NCBI GenBank assembly: GCA_027382625.1
Contig: JAJKFJ010020688.1
Span: 124,001 to 188,000, forward strand
DNA: 64,000 nt
Source of the DNA: Tetmemena sp. SeJ-2015
Lineage: Eukaryota > Ciliophora > Spirotrichea > Sporadotrichida > Oxytrichidae
Direction: 5' to 3'
Shown here: piece by piece, positions 53,600 to 64,000 of the stretch
How positions within the stretch are numbered: position 1 is the first letter of the stretch
Layout: each line of letters starts with the position of its first letter
Program-made: the position numbers and the translations under genes
The notes under the pieces: model-generated
What the model was told of the DNA's origin: nothing
The model's input: the letters and a program-made list of their open reading frames with translations, nothing else
Databases searched by the model: none

Positions 53600-54255
53600 A
53601 AATCTGCAACCTCTCCCAATAAAACGAGTCAGCCCATTACGTCAGTTTAATCAGTGATGACTCACCATTCTTAGTTAGAAGACGAGAGAGGATCCCCTGT
53701 GGTACTTGACTTCTGCCTTCTCCATCACAATTAGTAAATCTCAATCAGTCTGCCTCACCTGAGCGCAAAAAAATGATGTCGGTTGGATATGGCAAAAGGG
53801 GAAATGCAACAGGCTTACTAAATTGACGAGATCAGAATAATCAGAATAACTCATTGGTGTGAGGCGATCACCATTAAGTAGCCTGAGTAATGAATAATCC
53901 ATTGGTCAGGCCTCACATGCACTCCTTCACAGGGGTCTGCTAGTACTACTGTAACATATCTTTACACCTTATCCACAAGTAATCTTGATGATTTGTAGCG
54001 CAACTATTGCTCCTTGCAGGGCTCCATAACTCTTTCACTAATCTAGGGCCAACGGGCTACGGCTTGAGATCTATTACAGTTATCGTGTGACTTTGTTGTT
54101 TTGAATCCCTCTATTATACACAGTACACCACTTACCACATATTATTAAACTAGATCGCCTCCTGGGGATAATTGTAATGTAGTAGGGGCATTGAATAATA
54201 GGTGGCTAATCTCCTTACCTCAGCCAAGCCGACTTGGTGTCACTTAACGGCTCCT
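53600..54255 (-). mobile_element. Degenerate germline coding element, copy 2
   Basis: Homolog of 47.36-47.96 kb on the same strand. The first part aligns at DNA level (ATTATCCC, CTAGTTTAATAAT, GTAAGTGGTGT) and as protein: ITIIPRRRSSLIICGKWC against LPDEFIPMELVQQSFCKWC, and QQISS against QYQISS. A long TGA-free frame is also open over the first half. A TGA interrupts the second half near SGEAD. It is decayed, so probably not functional. Confidence 0.4.
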
Positions 54256-55079
54256 TTATTTTAACTTTCTAATTGAATAATTCCACTTTAATATCTAAAT
54301 TATCCTTTTTTTATTAAATTCTCAACTCAAAGCATTCTTAATTTCAATGAAATGATAATATAAAATAGATTAAATCGGGAAAACTCATAAAGAAATTATT
54401 ATTCATTTCAGATTCTCATTATGTTAACTAAATGCGATACCTAAAAATAATGCTTATTAGAAAATTGAAAATTATGCCAATATGTTATTAATAGTGTCTA
54501 GAAATTCGAAAACCACTAATAAACTTAATAAGATAAATGTTAGAATTATAATTATTGGGATCCACATTACAAAAAATCACTCTACTATTCTACTAATCGT
54601 AATAAATAATAAGCCCATTTAATGGATTCTAATACTAGCCAAAAATAGCTCCCTTAGCCAAAAATATTATTTATCAAAATAAATATACTTCCAACCTAAA
54701 ACCACTTTCTTTCTTATAATTTATACTAAGCTGTTTGATATCTCAGAATTTATGCTTCTAATTGAATCGTTCTAAAATTAAAGGAGATCAATTTAAAACT
54801 AATTTAAATTTTGCTTCAATTCTTTTGTCTAGTTGGTTTATCTATTTTTTAGGTAGGGAATGGAAATTACTCCCATTTGAAATATAAAATTGTTTTAAAA
54901 TAATTCCTAATAGCAAAAATTGGCTAAAAATATAAAAATTTCAAATATGATTTAAATTTCTTTTTTATTTCATATTTAAAGTAGTCAGAATTAATGTCAC
55001 TTAAAAGTTAATTTAAAATTAATATCAGTGTAATTTGCATTTTATGATATCAGCTCATTATTTTCTATAATATATTACT
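54256..55079. other. AT-rich spacer
   Basis: Nothing recognised. Confidence 0.4.
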
Positions 55080-55107
55080 TATAGGATGAGTACGAATGCA
55101 GAATCGG
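55080..55107 (+). repeat. Dispersed 27-nt motif, copy 2
   Basis: TATAGGATGAGTACGAATGC, then AGAATCG; followed by GAGGTAAG as in the copy at 58.59 kb. Confidence 0.5.
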
Positions 55108-55430
55108 AGGTAAGATATATTTTAGATAAATTGAATAGTAGACTGTGACTGAAGACATGATGTTCAGATGGTCAACAGCAAGATGAGTGTATTTTTTTTC
55201 CTAAGTTCGAAACCCGCAGGTAAAACTCTTTTTTTCTCTGAACAATATATTTAACAGCAACAGTAATAACATTAATAGCAGTAGCAATACCAGTAGTAAA
55301 AATGTTTTAAGAGATATTTAAGATGATGATGATGATGAGGAAGAGCAAGAGGAATAATAGTTTGAAAATAAATAAGGAATGTTTACAAAAAGTAAAAATT
55401 ATAGCTGATATAATGAGGCTCAAAGGTACG
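55080..55430 (+). CDS. Asn/Asp-rich low-complexity protein fragment
   Basis: Begins inside a copy of the dispersed motif, ATG 55,086 (MSTNAESE), followed by GTAAGAT (donor-like) at 55,110. After an acceptor-like AACAG at about 55,253, coding resumes in a frame giving repeated N/S, then DIQDDDDDEEEQEEQQFENK. Reading in the adjacent frame would give a long Gln run instead. It is too short and simple to name. Splicing at this acceptor favours the poly-Gln frame, so the exact structure is open. Confidence 0.35.
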
Positions 55431-55459
55431 CAATTAAAGATCAAGGTAGTTATACAGAT

Positions 55460-56180
55460 CGTTTATACATTTCTTTTTAACAATTAATTATTCAAATTCT
55501 ACCTTTATTTTATTGTCAAAATGAGTTTGCACTTTTTTATTGATTAAAATGAAAATTTAAAACCCAACCTGAAGTAAGCTACTGCACTATTGTTAATTAT
55601 GTTGATAAGTTATTTTGTAAAATACATAATATATAAAATGAGAGACAGTACATTAAGCTTTTTTTGTATTTTTTGCCCATTTTTCAAGTTCTTTATTTAT
55701 TTTTAATTTTCATTCCATTTTGGATTTTCTTGTTGTAAGCATAATACGTTCTAGATACCCTAGTTTAATTTATCTGATAAGGGGAAATCTAAATAGAATA
55801 TTTTTGCAAAGAAAAGAAAAATAAAAGAAAAGTGTTTTTAGATTAAGCTCATAAATACTCATATTTACTTGAATTCTCTCATAATTATATTTAATTATGT
55901 CATTTTTAATTATTGGGAATTACTTACATTTCAAAGAGACAGATGCGATCTCTTTAGAGGAATTTATTGAGAATTGTAGCTTGGAGTGGCAGAGAACTCA
56001 GAAATTTGTGTTATATGAAGTAGACATGAATAATAAAAGAAATAATTATATTTTTGATTATGTTTAATTCTCTATTAAATTATGCAGTATAATAAAAATA
56101 AAATAAACGTTGAAAGATAATTTTTTCGCAAAAATATTTTCAACTCTCAATAATACCAGGAAATAGTAATAGTATAGCTG
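55460..56180. other. AT-rich spacer
   Basis: No gene recognised. There is an LTR-free, low-complexity A/T background. Confidence 0.35.
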
Positions 56181-56184
56181 AGAA

Positions 56185-56590
56185 TTTAATGGAAAATTGA
56201 ATTAAATATTAAATTTAAGTAAATGGAATAGATGAGTGGCATTTGATGTATCTTATATCTAATTTATTATTAGACCATTCGATTCAGCATTGAATTCTTA
56301 AGAATTTTAAATCCTTGCAACTTTTGTGTGGGGAACGCTCAGTACAGAATTATAAGCGACACAAGTTTGTGAAAACCGGAAATTAGAATATGATCGACTT
56401 GCGCCCCTTATCTCGCTACTGAGTGGTGCTGTGAAGATGATTAAAGAAGAAACTTATACTAATTTTGGATAAGCAATCGAACAAACTACAGACCAGAGGG
56501 TGAATCTACCATTTTAACTGTCACGAAGTTGCAAGTCTTCATTTATTCTTTTAACCAATCATCGATTTTTATTAAATTATGTCGTATTAT
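56185..56590 (+). pseudogene. Tandem duplicate unit A, unrecognised protein
   Basis: Paired with 56,930-57,340, with an offset of about 745 bp. The frame from RPFDSALNSQEF leads to ISLLSGAVKMIKEETY and ends RSCKSSFILLTNHRF, residue-by-residue similar to unit B. The middle portion is read in a different frame from unit B because of small indels. No TGA interrupts it between about 56,270 and 56,690. The product is not recognised. Confidence 0.4.
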
Positions 56591-56674
56591 AGGCTGGGAG
56601 GCTTTAGAGATCTTTTTTAAATAGTTTTAATCTCTAATTTAATAATTTTAATATTTAAACGTTACCTTAAAGTC

Positions 56675-56765
56675 TTTCACTCAGCCGATGTTATCCACAG
56701 TGATCTTAAGCCTGCAAAGTCAACTGCCACTGTTTTGCTTCTTGTTGATTTCCTTTCTATCAACC
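56675..56765 (+). pseudogene. MAP-kinase-like catalytic-loop fragment
   Basis: Reads FHSADVIHSDLKPAKSTA, matching the MAPK-type HSAxVIHRDLKPxN motif, with Ser in place of the HRD Arg and no recognisable DFG after it. It lies between the two tandem units and is probably a captured or decayed fragment. Confidence 0.55.
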
Positions 56766-56929
56766 TTCTATTTTCCATTGAATTCTTACCCATGATATGT
56801 GCTTACTTATTTGTTAATTTAAATAGAAAAGTTATAAGATATTTTATTTTGAGTTCGTCCTCTAAGTTTGGATTTGTTATTTTGTAAAATATCAGTAATG
56901 GACAAAAAAAGAAATTTTAAATATAGCTG

Positions 56930-57340
56930 TGAATTTAATAAAAAAGAGAAATAAATTAAATATTAAATTAAAATGGAATAAATGAGTGACAGTTGGAGTG
57001 TCTCCGATTTGAATAATAATTAGACCATTCGATTCAGCATAAAATTCTAAGAACTTTTTATCCTTGCAACTTTTGTGTGGGAGCTCTCAGTACAAAGTTA
57101 TAAGCGACACAAGTTTTAATAAAAATGAAATGGAAGAAGAGGATGAATGCGTGAGTCATATCTCCCTACTGAGAAGGGCTGAGGCAATGATTAAAGATGA
57201 AACTCATATTAACTCTTTATTCTCTATCGAACAAGCTGTAGATATGGGGGTGAATCAGCGATTTCAACTGTCACCATTTTGCAACTCTCAATTTATTATT
57301 TTAACCAATCGCCGATTTTAATTAAAATTCCTACTATAAT
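56930..57340 (+). CDS. Tandem duplicate unit B, unrecognised protein
   Basis: The open frame 57,022-57,321 contains LLCGSSQYKVISDTSF, EMEEEDECVSHISLLRR, AMIKDETHINSLFSIEQA and FQLSPFCNSQFIILTNRRF. ATG 57,139 is internal and ATG 57,064 is made only by an alternative start, so the true start is unclear. Similarity to unit A is highest over SLL..A..MIK(E/D)ET. The family is not recognised. Confidence 0.45.
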
Positions 57341-57681
57341 GAAAAAATAATATAAATTGTCTTAATAAAAAAAGTAAAATTGATTTTGATTCATAAATTC
57401 TGTTATCTTAAATTATTACGTTAAAATATAAAGAGGAAAAGTGCCATCCCTTTTATTTCCCTTAGCAGTTTGAGTGGTGACAAATAGTAAATTACTTAGG
57501 GTATAATTTAACTTTAAATAGTTGATAAAACTTCTAAATAAAATTAAGTTAGAGCGGCCGCAGCTTTAAAAATTTTAAACACCAAAATAGAAAGGGATAA
57601 AAATAAAGAGAAGACCTTAGGGATCTCACAAAATAATACAGATTCTACTAAAAGAAGAGAAATGTTAGAAGATTCTTAGGG
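57341..57681. other. AT-rich spacer
   Basis: No gene seen. A GCGGCCGC-like site (57,554) stands out in A/T background. Confidence 0.35.
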
Positions 57682-58480
57682 GGGGGCCTTTCCTCGTCAT
57701 CCACTTTTTTTGCATGAAAATATGAAAAATCACTGTCTAGCCTAAAATTAGCCATAAAAACCAATTTTTTAGTCCTAATTCAATTTCAGAGGGCTTATCA
57801 CGATCATATTTTTTATTTTAAAAAATAGAGGTTATTTTTTTTAGAATCAGTCAGACAAAATTTTATATTTTTAATGCAATTTTATAGAATAAAGGCTTTA
57901 TTTTATTGAATAAAAATTTGTTAAAAAGATAATTTCTACGTTTAAAATCAAAAAAAATTTATAAATGAGATGAATTTCCTTTAAACATGCTTACAGTTAT
58001 TTAAAAGATAAGGCTTCGATATTATATTTCTATAATATTTTGAAAGAATTCTAGAAAACATGAAATTTCACATTTAATCACACAATCAAAGAACAATATG
58101 CATTTAATGAAATTCAATGACTTAGATATATTTTTTTTATCAGATATCTATTATGATATACTAAAAGTGAAAAGGACTCGAACACTGTGATAAGATGGTT
58201 TAGAGTACTATGAATTATTTTTAAATTAAACAACTTCAACTTGGAATGAATTAATTATCTATGTGATATTGCCACTCCTTTAAAATTTAATTTTTTTATA
58301 AAAATGAATATTTCTTGAAGGTTCTAAATGTTTTCTAAATTATAAAATATGATCGTGATAAGCCCTCTGAAATTGAATTAGGACTAAAAAAATTGTTGTT
58401 TTTGGCTAATTTTAGGCTGGACAGTGATTTTTTTATTCATGGAAAAAAGTGGGATGACGAGGAAAGGCCCCCCCCCCCCA
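57682..58480. mobile_element. MITE-like element with ~130-bp terminal inverted repeats
   Basis: The left TIR (57,682-57,812) starts GGGGGGGCCTTTCCTCGTCA. The right TIR (58,347-58,480) is its reverse complement, with a few substitutions and indels (TATGATCGTGATAAGCCC; GGATGACGAGGAAAGGCC). The 535-bp interior is AT-rich with no coding. It is a non-autonomous DNA transposon structure. No clear target-site duplication can be fixed (left flank ends CTTA, right flank begins ATTT). Confidence 0.8.
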
Positions 58481-58584
58481 TTTTTAATCAGAAAATTGTA
58501 ATGTAATTATCATCCTGTGATAGTAGTCTTTTGGAAGGTGGAGTTAATTTTCTAGTATAAATTCTGAAATCTATTTTTATAAAG

Positions 58585-58612
58585 TATAGGTTGAATATGA
58601 ATGCATGATCGA
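58585..58612 (+). repeat. Dispersed 27-nt motif, copy 3
   Basis: TATAGGTTGAATATGAATGC followed by ATGATCG. It forms a perfect inverted pair with 59,187-59,213, bracketing the Thr-rich gene. Confidence 0.75.
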
Positions 58613-58704
58613 GGGTAAGGAAAACCTAATGAAGATAGAGTTCTTGAACAAAGTGATATATATTAAATTAGAGATAGTTTAAAAGCATTATGTTTTTAAA
58701 TTTA

Positions 58705-59093
<389 letters not shown>

Positions 59094-59186
59094 TTAAATA
59101 TAGAGTTAATTTAATTTATAGCGTAATATATTATGAATCACAGAACAAGGACTCAATCAGATTGTATTTCTAAGATATACCCATCG

Positions 59187-59213
59187 ACGATCATGCATTC
59201 ATATTCAACCTAT
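59187..59213 (-). repeat. Dispersed 27-nt motif, copy 4 (inverted)
   Basis: Reverse complement of the copy at 58,585-58,612 over 27 bases. Confidence 0.75.
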
Positions 59214-59838
59214 AATAGGATAGTAGATAACCTAAGTGGTTTTAATTTATAATAAATAATTTCAAATGTTAGGAAAGAAATCTGGACTGGTGGCCCTCGC
59301 CATCCTAGGTCTTGTTGAGCATGTGCTAGCTCAAAAACTACGTAAGTCGACCCCATTATTTCAACCAAGAAGCAAAGCTAGCGTTCCTTATAACATTTTG
59401 AGAACTTAGCTAAAGTTTTTTTAATGAAATTTTGATTCCACCAGTTTATTTACCATTTTAAGATTAGCGTTTGAATACCACGGAGAAGATAAGGATTTGT
59501 TTGAAGTTGTGTCCCCCTCAGAGGAAGACTTTAACAATGTTGAAAACTTTTCATCTTTCACATATCAATCAAATTAAATTTAAAGTTGATATTAATAATG
59601 ATTTATTATTTTAAGGCATAAAGGAAACTCAGAAACCTGCAATCTATGCCAACTCTAGACAAGACTATCACTAGATAATGGATGACTCATTTCAAGAACA
59701 ATGAGCCAGTGCTCGTTCCCAACTTTGGTTACTACACTATCAGGAATATCACTCTTCCTGGAGTCAAACCCTAAAAGGTGATAATATAATTAAATTCTTT
59801 ATTAAAATTTATAATCATGATAAATTTTAGCTTATTAA

Positions 59839-59963
59839 AGCCTACTTGATTGGGTTATAAATTTATTTTTCTCTGGCATGAGATCTGTGAATCCCAACTC
59901 ATGCCACGACATCACTCCTTATACTAGGTCAGTGAGATTAGCAGACACCTAATATTTGTTGCA
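59839..59963 (-). pseudogene. Decayed protein-kinase segment, antisense in PLC copy 3
   Basis: The minus strand reads LTDLVQGVMSWHELGFTDL then MPEKNK, homologous to the segment in copy 2, with the catalytic Arg, Lys and Asn replaced (R to T, K to M, N to K). Confidence 0.65.
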
Positions 59964-60611
59964 CCTCATTTTGAGAACTGGCATTTTTTTCTGAAAAATT
60001 CCTTCATTCCTATATTTATTAGGGTGATATTAGCTCAGTTTTTCAGTGAATAATTTTATTTTCGTTTTTCCATCACTTTTGTTTTATATTGGTTTTAATC
60101 AGTTTTAGTAATACTAGTCTGTGGCTGGTGACGATCCCAATAATTTTTAGAATAATTTATTAAGTAAAAATCCATATTATGAATTCAGGTTTTTATTAAT
60201 AACTTAGCATCAATAATGTTTTTACAGTAACTCTACAGGACTACATATTCAAAATTCATTCTCCTTCGTCCAAAGTAAAGAAAAAATGGAAAGCTTTTTG
60301 GAGAATCGAGGCTGAGTGGATAATATTAGTGGCCGTATCCATAACTGAAAGTTTAAATGAAACTGAGATAGGATGTGTTGTAATTTTGACTCATGTTATT
60401 ATAAGTATTTGCACAACTTATTCTCACTTTTTTATCATTATGGTATTTAAGTAGCACAACGCTGGCTTCAAATCTTTTGACATGTAGTACCCTTAAAACT
60501 AAGCGGCACTCGCTAATCTGAAGACCTAACTAAGTTATGCTGGCTTCAATAATCTCAAGAAAAATTCTATTAAGCTGGAAAGTATTTTAGAGGCTACCTT
60601 CTGCCCTCAGT

Positions 60612-60661
60612 CAAATAATCGAATATTCTATATTATAAGAGGATTATTTATATTTTGTGAG
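60612..60661. other. IES in PLC copy 3, pointer CAGT
   Basis: Flanked by CAGT at 60,608-60,611 and 60,662-60,665. Removal gives C-P-Q-Y-T-I-P-K. Same site as in copies 1 and 2. Confidence 0.9.
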
Positions 60662-63600
60662 CAGTACACGATCCCCAAGGTGCTTTAGTTGGGTGCTCGT
60701 TACCTTGAACTGAGAGTCAGATCTTACACCTAGTATCCTCAATTTGTCATGCTCTGTTAATTTAGATTTAGATATCTCTAAAATCAATTTTAGAACTTAA
60801 AATTAAAGCTCAGCAATCTAAACCCAGTTAAGTAATTAATCTAAGTAAAGATATATTCTTAATTTTATACTAGTTTTATTTTAATTTAAAATTTATTAAA
60901 ATTAATAATAAATTGAAAATTTTCTTGATTGTGATGTATTATTTATCTTGTGTTCATTAAGATCTAAGTTGCGAATTTACTACTTTTACAAGTTTTTCTC
61001 ATAATTTTTTAATCTTTTATTTACTTATATTGTGAAATTTATTTAAATTTAAGGGATTTAATGTGTTCATATCTGAATACCTTCTGAGTTAAGCCCTTGA
61101 AGAGGTCTAGTCATTTATGGATTAAAATCCAGGTGAGATAGTCATTCTTGACATCAAGCGACATAATTATACTATTAAATTTTATTCCTAAAAATTTTGA
61201 AATATTTTATTCTAAAATTAATTAAAAAAAAATTTTCAACAACCCCCCTTGGGGTTTTTTAAATTTTTTAAGAAAAAAAAAAAAAGAATTTAAAGTTATT
61301 TTTTTAAAAAATTAATTTACTTTGAAGATTTAATTCTATTTCATAGGAGGATGATTTACATGTGTTAATTTTACTTTTTTTATTGAATAAAAAATTGATT
61401 CTAGAAAATTAGCAATTTAAATTTGAGTTGCCTCTACAGGATTGGTATCCGATACTGTCCTTGCGCAAATCGTGCTTTAATTTTTAACAATTTAAGTCTT
61501 CTATTTAAAATTAATTAAATGTTTGAAGCATACAAAAGTAAAAAATTATAAAATTATTATCAATATAAATTAATATTTTTTATGATTTTGAGTTCTAGCC
61601 AATCTCAAGGCATCTATGATCTTGGCTGACAGCTACCTAACTCAACCAATTTTTGAACCAAGAAATTAACCCAATTCACAAACTTATACCAGGTACTCTC
61701 TCAACACCTTTTTACAAAGAAATTTCAAAGGATTCAATTCCCCTTTAAATATGTTAAAAATTAAAATTTTTGAAAATTTTTAAAAATTTTAAACTTCGCA
61801 GTTTCAATTAAATAATTTTATTAAATAATTTTTTTTTATTATCCCCTTATTTTTAATTTAAATTATAGTAAATTTAAATTTAGAGAAAAAATTGGGATAT
61901 ATTTAAAAAAAAGAAAGAATTATTTCTGCATTAATTATTTAGAACCCTTGAACTAATCTCTCATTAACTGTAATTAACATTCCATTCTGTGATTATGTAT
62001 TTTTTTTTTCCAAAAAAAACCCCCCGAAGAAAAAAAAAAAAAAAAAATTTTTTGCTTTTTTAAAATTAAAAAAAAAAACCATTATTTTTTGGGATAAAAA
62101 CTTTTATAAAAAAAAAATTTTGAAAAAAGAAATTAAAAAAAGAGGAAAGTTCCCAAAATTTAATTGAGATTATCCCAAATTAAAGTGCTTTGGAATAAAA
62201 AAGGCAGATTTTGTTTTTTCCCCATCTTAAATTGATAAGAAGAAGCGTCATGTTTTTTAGTTGGGGGAAGGATTTCTAAATTCCATTTTTTTCCAGCACG
62301 TAAAAAAAAGTTTACTTATAGAGAAGAATAAAAAATAATTAAACTTTTTAACCCTTTATTTAAAAAAATTAAAAATTGTTTTAGAAATTACTTCAATACT
62401 GGCAGCTACCCTATCTCCCAGCCCACAGCTGATTTTTAAGCGTTGACATTTATGTGACTCCTCTTTCCGCTGGCATTACAGCAACTTGGAACTACATGCT
62501 TTCTTCATCATAACTGGAGCTGCAAGCTACGCCAACACTCCCGCTTTGCCCCTTGGAATGGGAGCCATTCTAATAACAATTTCCTTACCAATTACGACTC
62601 TAGTGACAATATTTACAACAATCCCAACATTAAAAAAAAATTTAATTTTGGGCATTTATTTTTTTTAACCCAATTCGATCTTGTTTTAAAAATGATTGAA
62701 ATTAATAATTGGCATTAATATATTTGAAAATAAATTATTTTAAAAATATTTTGTTTTTTTTTTTTACCCCTTTTCATCATTATTTTATTTAAGAAGAAAA
62801 AATTTTTAAATTGAAAAATTTTTTTTAATTCACCAAGTTTAATTTTACACTTTGAGAATTAAAAATGGTTTAAAGAACTTGAAATATTATTAAGCATTAA
62901 CAATAAAAATTATTGCACTATTTATAACCCAGAGTTTTTATAAAAAAAAAGTTGAAATTAAATGCTAGACTATTATTAAATTAGAAAGAGCAGCTTCAAT
63001 AACAATAAGAAAAATTTAAGATAGGCTCGAGATTCCGGAAATCTGAACATTTCTAAACTTTTTAGTTTAATAATCATCTGCAATTTATTTAATTATAGAT
63101 GGGATTATGGGAATTGATACGAATCTTGAATAGTAGTATTTCCCCAAATTTTTTAACTGTTGCTTTTAAATTTAAACATGCCCTTTCAAAGGGAAATGAG
63201 AAAATGTTAGCGATCAAATTGCAATGGATCGGTTGTACGAATATCATTCTGGCTAACTTATCTGATACCTCTGTAAGGAACTCTAGTTATCTTTTAATGA
63301 ATTTTAGAAAAAAGGGCCCGAGGTTTTTATAATTTTTTTTTTTGCGATAATAAAATTTCACCCTTCGTGTTTTTAAATTTGATGAAAGATCTTATACTGA
63401 AAGCAAAAGTGGAAAACAATTTCAAAAAAAATTTTTCACCTTTTTAGCAATATGGGTTTTAAATTTTTTTGAGTAGAAAGAATTTTTTTCAGCAGATTGT
63501 ATTCTCAATTTATTCATTATCTATGCTATCATAAGTTATTATCTTGTGGTAAATTCTTAATGTAATTTAGATTTCTAAGGATTTAAAAGGTTAATGATTT

Positions 63601-64000
63601 TATAAATGATATATTGATTATAACCATTGACTCCTTCTAGATTGAGCTAACTCAGAAGATTATTACGTCTAACGTTCAAAGGTTGATTGGTGGGGGTGGT
63701 AGCCCTGGACGATGAATAGCAAGATTCTTATTGTGATCTATTTGCACCAAATAATTAACAATAATTATTTTTTTAGACATAATAAATAGTCTAATAAAAT
63801 TAAAGTAGATCTTTTTATAATCAAAAATATATTTTTAATTTAAAATTATTACTTAAAAAATAAAAAATATTTGAGATTAATTAATTATCCTTAAAACATT
63901 TGAAATTTCTAAACTGATAATAAAGTAGAAATGATTTTAAAAGTCAATAAAGAAAAATAAAGGTTTTAGAAATTTATACGCAAAAAACTCACTTTATATA

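Larger units (their letters stand above)
59266..63715 (+). pseudogene. PI-PLC-X-like protein, copy 3 (apparently decaying)
   Basis: Same architecture as copy 2: ATG 59,266 with signal peptide (SGLVALAILGLVEHVLA), donor GTAAGT at 59,342, [14 protein letters not shown], a long interruption, HNAGFKSF, FCPQ [IES] [69 protein letters not shown], a last exon with ELTQKIITSNV, and TGA 63,713-63,715. Evidence of decay: two extra bases at the HNAG junction if pointer AGT is used, a shifted frame in the TADF...FYVT segment (about 62,430), and a missing Ser/Thr tail. A GDDPNNF piece homologous to the late ADDPNSF segment sits early, at 60,130. It may still be functional if those are assembly errors. Confidence 0.6.

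Noticed and set aside
55190..55225. GTTCGAAAC resembling a tRNA T-loop
   Set aside because: The flanking stem does not pair, and no cloverleaf fits.

Overview
The window reads as germline (micronuclear) DNA of a spirotrich ciliate, closest in style to Oxytricha, Stylonychia or Tetmemena. Two things in the sequence say so. First, every recognisable gene uses TAA and TAG as sense codons, evidently Gln, with TGA as the stop. IFT38, the HECT ligase, the kinesin and the deubiquitinase all run through several in-frame TAA/TAG codons at conserved positions. Second, those genes are cut by short AT-rich inserts (about 20-350 bp) flanked by 3-8 bp direct repeats (pointers). Removing the insert plus one repeat copy restores the conserved protein exactly. 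These are internal eliminated sequences (IESs) between macronuclear-destined segments (MDSs). True GT-AG introns (GTAAGT donors) also occur and can be told apart from the IESs by frame. The genus is inferred, not shown.

Layout. 0-12 kb: a low-confidence ORF, two paralogous C2H2 zinc-finger genes on + (about 1.7-4.8 kb and 8.0-12.1 kb), and an unrecognised minus-strand gene between them (5.7-6.8 kb). 13.06-14.47 kb: CLUAP1/IFT38 on +, with three clean IESs. 14.7-36.4 kb is all minus strand: a multi-pass membrane protein, a HECT E3 ligase with a zinc finger, a kinesin motor, a centrin-like EF-hand protein, the C-terminal half of a USP7-like protein, a full USP7-like deubiquitinase, and a basic Q/N-rich protein. 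38-64 kb: three direct-orientation paralogs of a secreted PI-PLC-X-like protein (38.0, 48.5 and 59.3 kb). They are separated by, and invaded by, germline material: an inverted repeat carrying MORN-repeat coding sequence, two diverged copies of a degenerate coding element, a tandem duplication, a MITE-like element, and antisense protein-kinase fragments.

How the genes relate. IFT38, kinesin and a centrin-like protein are ciliary or basal-body functions. The HECT ligase and the two USP7-like loci belong to ubiquitin addition and removal. No operon logic applies; in hypotrichs each gene normally becomes its own nanochromosome.

Limits. TGA-only open frames of 60-100 codons arise by chance in 75% AT DNA, so unrecognised ORFs carry low confidence. 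Several genes have interruptions I could not resolve to a pointer. Single-base frameshifts in conserved motifs could be assembly errors, decay or real.
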